In this document: positions 54,279-64,000 of the stretch, one piece after another
How positions within the stretch are numbered: position 1 is the stretch's first letter
Layout of the letters: each line of letters begins with the position of its first letter
Assembly: GCA_037176885.1 (NCBI GenBank)
Contig: JAWWNJ010000152.1
Location: forward strand, 496,001 to 560,000
From: Favolaschia claudopus
Lineage: Eukaryota; Basidiomycota; Agaricomycetes; Agaricales; Mycenaceae
Reading direction: 5' to 3'
Length of the DNA: 64,000 nt
Notes under the pieces: generated by a model
Told to the model about the DNA's origin: nothing
Database searches by the model: none
Seen by the model: only the letters and a program-made list of their open reading frames with translations
Translations under genes and position numbers: made by a program

Positions 54279-54726
54279 AGGACCTCTGTTTATCCCTTTG
54301 GAGGCCAGATCCCGGATCGGCCCAAACCCCGACTTTTTGTCCGAACCGGTTTTGGGTCAGATTGGGGGGTTTTTGTCCGAACCAGATGCAGCCTATCATG
54401 CCGTAAATCCCCAAAAGCGGGTGATTTCTGGCCTTCCGCCATCAAAAATGCTCGATTTTTCTTCCCGAGCTGTTTTTTGCGCTCTTTCAACCAGATTTAG
54501 CGATTTTCTCGACGGGTTTCGAGAAATTTGCTTTTTCCTCGACCTTCGGCTTGTCCTCGGCCAACTCAACCCTCTGCGACAGCCGGACCTTTGTCCGAAC
54601 CGGATCTAGGTACCCTGGCTCTCTCCCACCAAATTTTGTCCGAACGGCATCTAGGCTTCCCGGCCCTGCCCCACCAAAATTTGTCCGAACCGGGATCTGG
54701 CATTGATAGGGATAAACAGAGGTCCT
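54279..54726. mobile_element. hAT-type MITE with TTTGTCCGAACC motif array
   Basis: Ends AGGACCTCTGTTTATCCCT and inverse; 8-bp TSD CCTACGGC at 54271-54278 and 54727-54734, perfect. TTTGTCCGAACCGG and GATCYGG words repeat at both ends. 448 bp, inserted in a coding sequence. Confidence 0.92.
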
Positions 54727-55556
54727 CCTACGGCTCGGGCAGACCTGACCGTGAAGAGGAGCTCTATGCTGGTTCAATTATGACGTATTGGTGGGCATTA
54801 AAAGAAGACGAGCGCATCGGGGAATTCATACCCAAAGCTACGTCTCCCACAATGACTAACATCTTCGAACCCGGCTTTATTCTTCCCGAGCTCTCTCCCG
54901 AACTCGCGGCCTGGAACCGCGAGCACTACGCTTTCTATCGTGCCAATTGGGCTCACGGCATCGTCGAATTCAATGGCAATGATCCCTACGTTGTCTCTGC
55001 TCCCCAGCTCCGGGACTACACCGATTACAACGTCTCCCTTTGCACCGGCGAAGGTGCCACCATTCCGCAGTATGTTCCTGTTGGCTACAACAAGTTCGCC
55101 AAGGACATGACTGGCCATGATAACTCCGGCTTCGGTTGGGCCTACATCGAAGACGGAGTCCTCATTTTTGAGGACACTCTTACTCCCGCGACTCCCGAAT
55201 CCTTCCTGGACCGCTACGTCGGCCCCTCGGACGTCATTGTCACGGGCCAGTGGTACGAGAATGCCGAGCGCCTCGTTCGTCTCGACCAACTTCGTGAGAC
55301 GAAGTATTATCATCAGCGCCAGGCCAAGAAGAACAAGCGTCCTTCTGGCCCCGACCTCGCCTCCGCCTCCGCTAAGGCCGCCCTCGCGAAGAAGCAAAAG
55401 GCCTTAGCGAAGAGTCGCGTCGGCTCAATGTACGAGCCTCGGGTAACAACAAATACGCAGTATTCGGGTCATTCGCGTTGTTGTTGTTTGAGTCGTTTGA
55501 GTGGTCAAACTCCGAGTCACAAGACCTATCAAGCAATATCAAGCCGTCAACCCTGA

Positions 55557-55685
55557 TCAAGCTTGACCAGGTATTATAACGGTTTTTTGGACTTTATCAA
55601 CACACCCCTTGCTTGACGGCTTGACAGGGCTTGATACCACTATATCGGGCCTGATATATGAATTTCGGATTTTCCGACATTGTGC
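55557..55685. repeat. GCTTGAT/TTGACGGC motif cluster
   Basis: CAAGCTTGACCAGG, GCTTGACGGCTTGACAGGGC and similar words, ending ATTTTCCGACAT as in the 26600-26760 cluster. Confidence 0.4.
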
Positions 55686-55950
55686 TACAGTGCAACTGGT
55701 GACTTCTTGAATGCCGGTGACAGGTAACACCGGCCCTCAGAAAACTTTCTCATTTACATTTTACAATGTGATTGGAGAGACTTGGGAACAGTGGAAAACA
55801 ACTCTAGTATGCTCTGAGCATCCTCTGATTCAATAGCTAAGCAATCAGCCAAGGTTTGGTTTTTAGAGGGTCGAAAAAGTGAAACATGCGTGGGAAAGTC
55901 GTTCGGCAGCCACCGGCATCATTCAGACACGCAAGAAAACGCCTCGGATG

Positions 55951-56302
55951 CAGTGTTGCGATTGACCCGGGTCTTGACCTTGGGTCAAGAGTCAACGGTC
56001 AACCAGGCTCTAGTTGACCTGATCTTGACCCCGGGTCAGCGGGGGTCAGATCAATTTGTTGATGTTTGGCTCTCCTCCATAAGCGGACATCGCATCAGTT
56101 CTCATGGTGGATTGAGCTCGATTTTGTGCTGGCGGTGGACCGTGCAGGAAAAGACCTCGGAAACAGGCCACAGAAGTGCATTTGAACATTGTAAAGAGCC
56201 TCCTGCCTCGAGCCATTACTAAATACATAATTAAATACCGGCCCAAAGGTCAAGAAGGTCAACCCCTCTTGACCTGACCTTGACCTGACCTCCGCAACAC
56301 TG
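55951..56302. mobile_element. hAT-type MITE with GGTCAAG/TTGACC array
   Basis: Ends CAGTGTTGCG and CGCAACACTG; 8-bp TSD CTCGGATG at 55943-55950 and 56303-56310, perfect. About ten TTGACC/GGTCAA words near the two ends. 352 bp. Confidence 0.92.
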
Positions 56303-56673
56303 CTCGGATGTATCTATGAGTTGTCTATAAGTGTGTTTTGAGAATACCTAAGCCCTAGATATGATATTTACATCCATTATAATGTTGTGGGGGACCACAC
56401 CATACCCTTCTTTTTCCACCTGATCATCTCCCTCAAACTCGGTTTCATCCACGAAGTCCGGGTCCTCGGTTTGGGCACTGGCTTCAGCTGCCTTTGAGCG
56501 TACTGTCTGGGCTAATTTCTTCGTCTGGGCCGCTTGCAGCGTTGTTTCGTGGGGGCAGGCATGAGAAGAGAAGAGCAAGATGACAGATCCGAAGGGAACG
56601 GGTGCAATTTCTCGGCCAGCTGGGCCCGAGAAAGTGAAACACCGTGGGAATATTTGGTCTGAAGGCGTAAATA

Positions 56674-56857
56674 GGGGCGCTCAATTCTTAGCTTGTCAGC
56701 TCGTCTCGTCCGTAAAATGTTGATTTTTGATGAGGGGATCAAAATTTGATGGGAAGTGGAGAGAAATGCGGAGCGGGATCAGCAGCTCATCAGCTCATCA
56801 TGCAATTAAATAATTTCTGGGACGAGACGAGCCGACGAGCTAAGAATTGAGCGCCCC
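56674..56857. mobile_element. TA-flanked MITE, GGGGCGCTCAATTCTTAG family
   Basis: Ends GGGGCGCTCAATTCTTAGCT and inverse, continuing GTCRGCTCGTCTCGTCC; TA at 56672-56673 and 56858-56859. 184 bp. The fragment at 5261-5298 is from this family. Confidence 0.85.
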
Positions 56858-57185
56858 TAATCGTTGTATTTTGAGGCGCTGAGTTCGCCGAAAATGGTCA
56901 AAAAAATCACAATTTTTTTCCCGGCCGTACCGGCCGGTGTAAGACAAGTGCCTAGTTGCACTGTATTACATTTATTGAACAGAATCAAGCTCACCCATGT
57001 TGTGCCGGAAGTGGCTCAGGACTGCCGATAGCAAGATAGTGTTTGCCGACCGATTTAAAGCGCGGCATCAAGCGGGATCCAGTAAATTACAATTTTCTCT
57101 TGATTTCCTCACCGCATTCACCGAAATTTGGCCCTACTAAATTGATGTCGATTCGGTTTGGCGTCTAACTGGGAGCGGGGACAGG

Positions 57186-57288
57186 CGGCGGCACCGCGGC
57201 ACGTTCGATGGGATCGTTGTTCTATTTGGCAACCCTCCCCAACAACCCGGGGTTGCCAAATAAACCGGGTTGCCAATTAGAATTATCC
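57186..57288 (-). repeat. Terminal fragment of the GGATAATTCTATTTGGCAAC family
   Basis: CACCGCGGCACRTTYGATGS, TTGTTCTATTTGGCAACCC and CCGGGTTGCCAATTAGAATTATCC match the right end of 51515-52198 in order. The left end is absent. Confidence 0.65.
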
Positions 57289-57423
57289 CAAAAGGGCCCC
57301 CCAAATATAGAGTCTGAACTTGATGGCGCCTGTCAACCAGGACCTCGGATTTTGTGGCATTCGTAAGCTTTCCCACCTTCCGCAAAAGGATATAGCGATC
57401 CCACACTATCCTCACTCTCCACC

Positions 57424-57621
57424 ATGAGCTTCGAATTCGTCGTCGAAGACAGCAAGGCACAGTCAGCCACTATACGACTAATCGACATTCGCGTCTTCTC
57501 CCCAGGTGGTTTATCCGACTTCCTCCGCAGGCTTTCCGCCTCAAAACGCGTCGTCTTTGACTGGGCATGGAAAGTTATTCGCCTGCTTCCTGGCTTGGGC
57601 CCAGCCATGCGAGGTGCGTGA
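57424..57621 (+). CDS. Possible small gene or first exon, unrecognised
   Basis: ATG 57424 in a favourable context (CCACCATGAGC) opens MSFEFVVEDSKAQSATIRLI and runs 65 codons. GTGCGT after CGAG (57614) could be a donor, with TTCCCAG (57688) as acceptor, leading to about 28 further residues. No domain recognised; a Trp/Phe-rich end suggests a folded peptide. Nothing nearby supports a function. Confidence 0.3.
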   Translation: MSFEFVVEDSKAQSATIRLIDIRVFSPGGLSDFLRRLSASKRVVFDWAWKVIRLLPGLGPAMRGA

Positions 57622-57994
57622 ATTGTTGTTCTATTGGAAACTCATGTTCTGATAACTTTCCTTGGCCAAATACCTACACCACCCGTTCCCAGTACTATTA
57701 TCCGGGTTTCAAATCCCAAATTCCCTACTCTCGAGCCACCGGCAATATTCAATTCGAATCGCTTTGAATCCTCTTCTGTAACATCTCACACTGAGCTATC
57801 AAAATAAATTGCAAAGATAATTATGCCGTTAAATTCGTTGAAATCGTTCAGTAATCCTCTTCTCATTCACCGACTGACCAGAAAACTAATTTCGCATACT
57901 ATTGAGAGGGCTCGGTTGAGCTCCAAGGTACGTACAATTCTCTTCTCTTGCATCTGATTCCTTCCCCTTCGACTGTATACCTCGCACTCCATGA

Positions 57995-58952
57995 CTTCTT
58001 CACGCCCCAACCCAACACCACCACATCTGCTCTCATCCTCCGACAAATCACTACAACTGCGCTGACAAAAACGCGATCCAAATCTCGCCGCCTTCGTATG
58101 GCCGCTACCTCAAAACCGCATCTCATACTCACGTCCCTTCCATCGCCGAGGAGGAATCGGAAGACGTCAAGGGCATTGAGGGAGCAGGAAGGGAGAGGGT
58201 GCTGGAGCCGCTGTTGCCTAGTTATGGCGCGGCACTGGCAGTGAGCGCGAATTATTCGAGTGATATGTTGGTGCGTGGGCTCGAGTCTTCCTGTTCTGCT
58301 GATTTTATGGATTGATCGTTTCTTCTTTATTTTTACAACACCATAGGTTCACTGCCTCGAGGGCAAGGAACTCACAATCACAACATTTGTCGAGGTGATC
58401 GATAAGGCGGTGGAGGTTGACTAAGACTTTATCGGTACCCTTCCACTCCAACTCGACCTCCCTGTCCCCGCCGATAACAACGACAACGACGCCCAAATCG
58501 ACTCTACATACCCGACTACCGCGTCTCCCCGATCCCGTCTCTCTCCTTCACACCTCCGCCCGCAATCTCAATTTCCTGCCGACGCCGCCCTCTTGCCGAC
58601 TTCACGCCGCACGACCGCCTCGCCACCCATAGACCTACAAGTCCAATCTCCCCTTCGACCCCGCTCATGTCCCGCCGTCGCCATCCCCTCCGACGCCACC
58701 GTCTTCACACCCTCGGCACTTCCCTCACCCAAATTCGACGCGTTCCCCAGCCCGACTCACACACCCCCACTTCCAAATCCGTACCCGACTCGATTCGACA
58801 CCTCCCGATCTCTAGTAAGTCCACCCAACCCCGTACTCAACGCCCCAACCTCCAAACTCGCGCCGTCGCCGACTCCCTCCCTCCCAAACGCCGCCGAATC
58901 GAATCTACAAAACGACGCAGCTCAAGCCAGCAAACACAGCAAACAAGAGTAG
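57995..58952 (+). pseudogene. Unrecognised protein-coding region with one in-frame stop
   Basis: One frame reads NAIQISPPSYGRYLKTASHT, IAEEESEDVKGIEG and SYGAALAVSANYSSDML to 58270. A 76-bp GT..AG intron (58271-58346) follows, then VHCLEGKELTITTFVEVIDK and AVEVD before TAA 58422-58424. The same frame then stays open to 58952 (DFIGTLPLQLDLPVPADNND.., a long Ser/Pro-rich tail). A single TAA therefore interrupts an otherwise continuous, GC-rich frame. Either the protein ends there, or this is a recent nonsense mutation. The 5' end is unresolved; an ATG at 57822 (MPLNSLKSFSNP) could be an upstream exon, but the needed acceptor is missing. Function unknown. Confidence 0.4.
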
Positions 58953-61355
58953 GAGTAGCTTACCTCGCCCGTAAATAGCCCAATAAACTGATTTATTCAC
59001 TATCTACTGCGCGCACGATCAGCTCAATCTTCAATGGGAGTTCGGGACTCTGAGAGGCTGGCGCTATGGAGATTATTATAGATACTAGGCAGCCTCCTGT
59101 ACCAATCTCTGAGTATTGAGATTTCCCGAATGTATCCCTAGGTGAATACGCGGCGTGTACAATAAATTGGCGAGAGGTTGGCGAGAGGCGCCGACTCGGA
59201 GTGCCGCCAGTTTCGCATTGCGTGCAAATTGCGTGCTGATGCTCGATGTCGTAGGAATTAGAAGTCGCTGGATTGCTTACCCCCAATTTCAACATATTTA
59301 AGGTGCCCAGAAAGAGAGTCTGAGTGAAGCAAACAACGAAGCTTGAAGGCAGCCGGTCTTACGCAGTGGCGATTACATGCTGACGTACATCCCCCATTTG
59401 GAACGTGGGACTGTTGGGAGCTGTGACGTCTGTGACCAAACCGAGGTCCGGGTCGACAGGCGCTTGACAGGCGCCAACAATTTCAGACTAGAGAATTCGG
59501 GGTTCGGGAGTGATTCCAGGGTATCTTTGGCGTGATTTTGACCCTTTGTTGAGTCGAAGCTTATTTAGAGGCCGTTTCAACATGATTCTGGCTCACAGGC
59601 ACCATAAGTAATGGAAAGAGAATAGGTGAAAGGACAATGAAAGGATGAAATCAATAGGTTCCCACGCTGATTACGCCCAAAAAGGCGCACCAAAGTTCGA
59701 TGCGAAAGAAAAGATGGGGACCTCGGACCGTTCAGATAATTTGAGATAAATTACTCGTGGTTTGTCCCCATTCAAACTCGCATGTTCCTTCAATTTCTGC
59801 TTTCCACAAGCATTCTGGGACGTCGATCTGAGGGTAAAATATGCTCAAAAACTGCCAGGGAGAGTGAATCTGCAATAATAATTAAAAAATCTCCAATAGA
59901 CTCAGTTGTACAAGCCACTCAACACCAGCACAGACTACCTTCAGGATAGAATCTGCCTAGAAAAATGGCAGAACCCTTCAGAGCATGTTTCTACAATGCA
60001 AAATAATTTTCTTTATGCTCAAAGCCCGGGCCAGACTCAGTAAGAGACGAGAAACCCGCAGGTCTCGCTCGCTTGTAACGCCTGTCACATGTATCACACT
60101 GGCCAACAACCGCACATACGACTTGTTCTGCTGCCTGAACGGCGCTCCAGAATAATATAAGTTATTGACAACATTAACTCAGTATACCACCTAGTACTTG
60201 AATCTCAATAGAAACTTTTTTTTCGGCCCCAGGGATAGGAATTCCTGTCGAATTTCGCTAAAATCAGGGACCTGTGAGCTCTACAGGCGGAAAACAACAA
60301 ATCCGGCCGATAACCTTTGTGAAGGGAGTAATTCTATATATGGTTTCTCTTTGACTCGAGTGCATCTGCTGCGATTTGACAAATTGATGGGCAGTTTACT
60401 GTGATGAATTCAATGTTTGCATTAGCACAATTATTACCGCTCTTGTAGAACCTCTGACACTCTCCAACCATGTCAATCAAACCCGTTCGATGATATCTAG
60501 AGTCCAAGTAGAGTAAAATAAACCCGTCATCATCTATTGGTGCAAGTCGAAAAATCACGTGATGACGACAAAACCGAAATTGTACGGTACGTCTAAAAAC
60601 GAATTTTCCTGAATTTTCCCACGACAAAATGGGTTTGGCCAAATTTTCGGGCGGTCTGAACGAGATTATGTGTACCTCTGTGAGCCTTGAGGGCTTTCAT
60701 ATCGCCTGATAAGAGAAGCATTTAGCCCCTCGGAATAACGCATCATAACACCCAACAAAGTACTTGGGGCTGCTTTTGGAGGTGTTTGGGACGTGTTGAG
60801 GTCTCGAGCGTGACATGGTGTTACATCAGGTGCCAAATGTCACAATGTTGCACCTCTTTTTGTGGAAAAAAGGCTCGTTGAATTTTCAATCCGAGTCCAG
60901 AAACAAACTCAAACACTCGAAAAGAGCTCAAATTAAATGTTTTCATGAATTTTCCTTGAAATATAGGGGTCTGGCCAAAATTTTGACCCCTCTCCACCAA
61001 GAATAACTTCTATCTCACCCAAAAAAGATATCTCCTCTCAATTCCGATACTTGTTGGGGGCGTGGGAAACATGGGTTAAATTTGTCGACTTTGATTGTCC
61101 GGAGCTGTATTGCTGGTGCCTCACGATATGTTTGTTACTTAATACCGGTGCTATGGCACTGGAAGCATATCGTCTCACTCATATGTCGGCAACATACGAG
61201 CTGTATGAGTGCTTGTTTTACAAAATCAAGCCTTGGGAACCCAGGATTTGTTCTGTTTTATCTCGTTTCTAGTCCATGATAATACCACGGGATTTCTTTG
61301 CAAAAATACTCGCCGGGCGGAAACAATCTTGTCCCTTCCCCACGGGTTCCACTAA
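58953..61355. other. Gene-poor; two MITE termini
   Basis: No convincing gene. 60536-60589 is a terminus of the TACCGTACAATTTCGG family (as at 29881) and includes the matching ATCACGTGATTTTTCGACTTGC. 61076-61109 is a terminus of the TACAGTGCCGGACAC family (inverted TACAGCTCCGGACAATCAAA). Confidence 0.45.
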
Positions 61356-61593
61356 TACTGTACTATTTCAACCGTAGATTCACGGCTTGTGACCTGTGAC
61401 CACTTAGATTCACTTGGGCCATCATTCACTGCTGATGGAATTCCCTTTTGGGGCGATTTTTCGCATTTTCCCGATCAAATTTGATGGGAAAAGGGCCCAA
61501 AATGCCTCTGTGACACGTTACGAAAATTAAATAGCTTCAGTTCAGAGGCCGTTGTGACTTGTGACGTGAATCTACGGTTGAAATAGTACAGTA
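61356..61593. mobile_element. TA-flanked MITE, TACTGTACTATTTC family
   Basis: Ends TACTGTACTATTTCAACCGT and inverse, continuing AGATTCACG and GTGAC. 238 bp. The first 14 bases match the right terminus of the 46595-47586 element. Confidence 0.82.
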
Positions 61594-62790
61594 TGCAGCT
61601 GATACGGAGCTGACAACCAGGGGAGCAGTGCCATGATCTTCAAGTCGTGAGTCCAGTTCTCTAAATACTACTTGTTCTCGAGCAAAAAAGGAAACGAATT
61701 TGAGAAGATCCGCAACAATTGCGCCATGACAATGCCACAACATCAAGGGACGGTGAGGGTACAGTAAGTGATCTTTAAGAGGATACTTACATGTACAGCC
61801 AGCTGACGCGAACCTGAGATCAACTTGCAGAATTCAACTGGCATACTTGGAAGATTCCGCAAGACGTCGATAATGAAACCATAGATGGAGTCTGGATATT
61901 TCAAGGAATGGGGTTTCCAGCGTTACTTAGCCAAAGAGTTCCGGAATAATGCCCATTGGAGCAGCATTGTCAACGTGAATCCAAGTTGCGTAAAACTATT
62001 ACTCTCTCTCCAGAGAGAGCCGGGCCTTCCATCCAGAGCAAAGTTTTGAACCGTTGACCGAGGAATTTTTTGGCCATTTTTCTCGAATTCAGCGACCAAA
62101 AAAAAACTACATCCGATTCCGGGTAGGTGTCGCTGATTGAGTTTTTCGCACCCCCTTGAGGAAATCCGAATTCGAAGACATTGGCACGTGGTCGTTCCGC
62201 TATCTTCGGTGATGTCAAGGTGTCTTCTTCGTCATCACGAGCCCGCCTTCGGCGCGGTGGGCTCGCTGCGCTCGCACCGCACCTTCGGCGGTCACACAGC
62301 TCGTTGGGGCTGCCGCTGTCGGAAAAACCCCAGTCCGCTTATAATGGATTGACCCGGATTACCGGCTTATAGTGGATTATAAGCCGCTCCGCAGGGGATT
62401 ATACGCGCTTTTGATCCGTTTCAAGCCATTATAAGCCGACCAGCTGCCGGACGGCCGGCATGACACCCTGATGGCTTCTTGAACATACCTTACAGTCTGG
62501 GACTTCCTCCCTCACTTTGAACGCGACACCATTATTTTCTCTGAGATTTTAAAAGTCCTGGCCGAGCTTCCGGTGACCGTTTACGGCACCTTCATACGGG
62601 CTCCACAATGTCGTCTCACAAATATTCCAGAACAAGCTCGGTGGATAGCATCCTACTGTACTCATCCGGTATGTCCCGTGTTTGGATTCTATCATGGTAT
62701 TTACCGGCCATCTTGGCCATCTTGGCTGGACGGGTTTCAAAACGAGGCGCGTTCATATCATCGTTGTTGAATGGGTCAGTACGGAATTCG
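61594..62790. other. No gene recognised; TTATAAGCC motif patch
   Basis: GCTTATAATGGATT/GGATTATAAGCCG words fill 62337-62436, like the motif arrays of MITEs. A plus-strand frame 62573-62770 (VYGTFIRAPQCRLTNIPEQA..) is protein-like but unrecognised. Confidence 0.35.
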
Positions 62791-63233
62791 TCAATCGAGT
62801 CTTTTAATGTGTAACGTGTAACCTTTGGCTGATTGGGTCCACATCTTCGTTTTCAAGGTCTCGCCCTCAATGTCGTAGCGTGCTTCACGGAGGCTCTTCT
62901 TTCGCTCTGCTTCTTCTCTGATACAAGCATCCATTTTTTCCTCAATATCGCGGATAGCCAAAAAGCGCTCCTCTAAAGGCATGTCCCCGTTGTGTATGAC
63001 CAGGAGTCGTGAAAGGAACCTGAAGTAGACGTACTCTAGACACCGGCGATTGTGGAGGCAGCCCTGAATGCGCCTGACTGTAACTTGTGGCTGTCTGGGA
63101 TGCGCGGAAATGCGAGGGTGAGGGAAAGTCATATTGATCAGAAAGATTTGGGGAGTATGTATGATTTCCAGTCAGCGGCTGAGTTGTAGACCGCTGAAGG
63201 AGAATTGGCATCGGAGGTAGAAGTGACATACAG
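62791..63233 (-). CDS. Possible small spliced gene, unrecognised
   Basis: Minus strand: a frame MSLLPPMPILLQRSTTQPLT.. ends PPQSPVSR; a GTACGT donor and a CCTTTAGAG acceptor about 60 bases later would join it to ERFLAIRDIEEKMDACIREE, a charged, coiled-coil-like end ..GYTLHIKRLD. Both halves look protein-like and the junction keeps frame. No family recognised. It is divergent from the gene at 63555, about 320 bp away, so both may belong to one mobile element. Confidence 0.35.
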
Positions 63234-63241
63234 TTGGATGG

Positions 63242-63289
63242 CTCATAATGCATAAGGTCCGTGGACCCTCCAACCGTATGCATTATGAG
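63242..63289. repeat. 13-bp-arm inverted repeat
   Basis: CTCATAATGCATA and TATGCATTATGAG are separated by 22 bases, between the two divergent frames. Confidence 0.7.
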
Positions 63290-63554
63290 AAATATGCATT
63301 CTTGCATACGGTCACAATATGTGACGCGTGTGACATTAGTCACACACGTACATATAAGGAAATTCGGCAGATGCCGGGAACTTGTGATCGCACAAAATGT
63401 CCTCTATTTAGTCGTGTTCATGGTCAACATATTGGTTTGCTGGCGCAGTTTGGGCAGAAACAGTACAAATGTGTGTTTCCCATGGAAAACGTCCTCAGAA
63501 CAGTTAAAATCGTAGTCAAAATCGGCCACATCGTAGGTACTTTCCCAGTTGAAC

Positions 63555-64000
63555 ATGCATAAATGCACTCAAAACCTTAATAAAATCCCTGCAAGAATTT
63601 CGAAATTGGCAGATATCGCTACTCACGCCGAGAAAGGAACAAATTATCAATATCTGAGCCATCAGCAGTTGGAAGATCTTGTGGTGCAGCGCACCAAAGA
63701 AATGAATACCCTTAAGCGTCAGGCAAGTGACCCGATTTAGCCCATTTCGTTAATTCTGATTTCCCTCGGTAGTCGCTTAACATGAGTCGCCAACTACTCT
63801 AGCCACGTTCGCCAGGAAGATGGGTGATTATGAGCGCCTCGTAATGGCTATTGCCGAAAACGATGTGCCTCGCGTGAATGCGCTGCTCAGCACGGCGCTT
63901 GCGTCCACAGCCATCGCACATGAGCCGAAAAAATCGCCGTCCTCGTTCTGTCACACCGCCAGCGATCATGGACGAAGACGCAGGCATGGCGCCTATTTAT
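63555..64000 (+). CDS. Coiled-coil N-terminal part of a basidiomycete repeat-associated gene, partial
   Basis: Exon 63555-63726 (MHKCTQNLNKIPARISKLAD, HQQLEDLVVQRTKEMNTLKR). Intron 63727-63802 (76 bp, GTGACC..ACTCTAG with a CTTAAC branch-like site). The next exon reads in frame TFARKMGDYERLVMAIAEND, VPRVNALLSTALAST and runs off the right edge. The first ATG may not be the true start; an upstream exon is possible. AIAEND-PR phrases are known to me from multi-copy hypothetical genes of agaric genomes. ALASTAIAHEPK also occurs in the transposase at 5583-6884 (TWASTAIAHEPK), so the two families may be related. Function is not known. Confidence 0.55.

Larger units (their letters stand above)
53326..55556 (+). 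pseudogene. Unrecognised gene inactivated by a SINE, a MITE, a stop and a frameshift
   Basis: First segment 53326-53530 (RIPMYFSPSAGNALRIHVPN, DDRRFPGRLECQLGIS). At the A8 run (53532-53539) a one-base shift leads to INHYGRRSKALFEVL, then a TGA inside the SINE target site. After the SINE the frame resumes KSGDKNWMPYQQAKKLQAL to STDIKDLPYG, where the 54279 MITE enters. After the MITE it continues in frame with SGRPDREEELYAG and a long conserved-looking stretch (TYWWALKEDERIGEFIPKAT, ..WNREHYAFYRANWAHGI.., ..GPSDVIVTGQWYENAERL..) ending Lys/Ala-rich. Removing the MITE plus one TSD copy gives an exact in-frame join. I do not recognise the product. The open distal part is GC-rich like a real gene. 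The listed end is the stop of the distal frame. Confidence 0.6.
55686..56965. mobile_element. TA-flanked element, TACAGTGCAACT family, host of two nested MITEs
   Basis: Left TACAGTGCAACTGGTGACTT and inverted right TACAGTGCAACTAGGCACTT, with CCGGTGACAGGTAACACCGG near the left and CCGGCCGTACCGGCCGG near the right. Contains 55951-56302 and 56674-56857. Confidence 0.7.

Overview
The window looks like repeat-rich nuclear DNA from a filamentous fungus, most likely an Agaricomycete (Basidiomycota). Reasons: introns of about 45-80 bp with GT..AG borders, a MATA-type HMG-box transcription factor, several basidiomycete-type transposon and helicase families, and a degenerate TTAGGG-type telomeric stretch. 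This is inference; no rRNA or species marker is present. Intact host genes are few: the HMG-box factor (18.0-19.5 kb), a small spliced CCCH zinc-finger gene (13.7-14.05 kb), and partial or uncertain genes near 57.4-59.0 kb and 62.8-64.0 kb.

Almost everything else is mobile DNA or genes broken by it. From left to right: the 5' end of an LTR retrotransposon running off the left edge (1-1154); a decayed MYND-finger gene split by a SINE with 13-14 bp target-site duplications (2.9-4.5 kb); a DDE-type transposase that has lost its catalytic core (5.6-6.9 kb) and a second relic of it (15.7-16.1 kb); a copia-type gag-only LTR element with perfect TSDs inside a hAT-type MITE (11.5-13.6 kb); a gag-like retroelement ORF with a frameshift (20.9-22.4 kb); a RecQ-type helicase carcass with two MITEs in it (26.8-30.3 kb); two near-identical MITEs flanking a tRNA-like sequence (34.8-35.4 kb); a three-level nest of inverted-repeat elements (39.3-40.9 kb) beside a broken hAT transposase (41.1-42.4 kb); two foldback elements and an inverted-repeat element with telomere-like DNA in its middle (44.5-46.1 kb); a gypsy-type gag-only LTR element with 5-bp TSDs (48.2-51.1 kb); and a dead gene hit by both a second SINE and a hAT MITE (53.3-55.5 kb), followed by another nested MITE cluster (55.7-57.0 kb).

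Two themes connect the parts. First, most mobile elements here are non-autonomous: gag-only LTR elements, a core-deleted transposase, SINEs and MITEs. They would need enzymes supplied from elsewhere in the genome. Second, the hAT-type MITEs (CAGTGTT.. or TAGTGTT-like ends, 8-bp TSDs) often carry a dense array of one short motif, different in each family, which probably explains the many cryptic low-complexity patches. Calls rest on reading the sequence, including TSDs and splice junctions checked base by base. No database search was possible.
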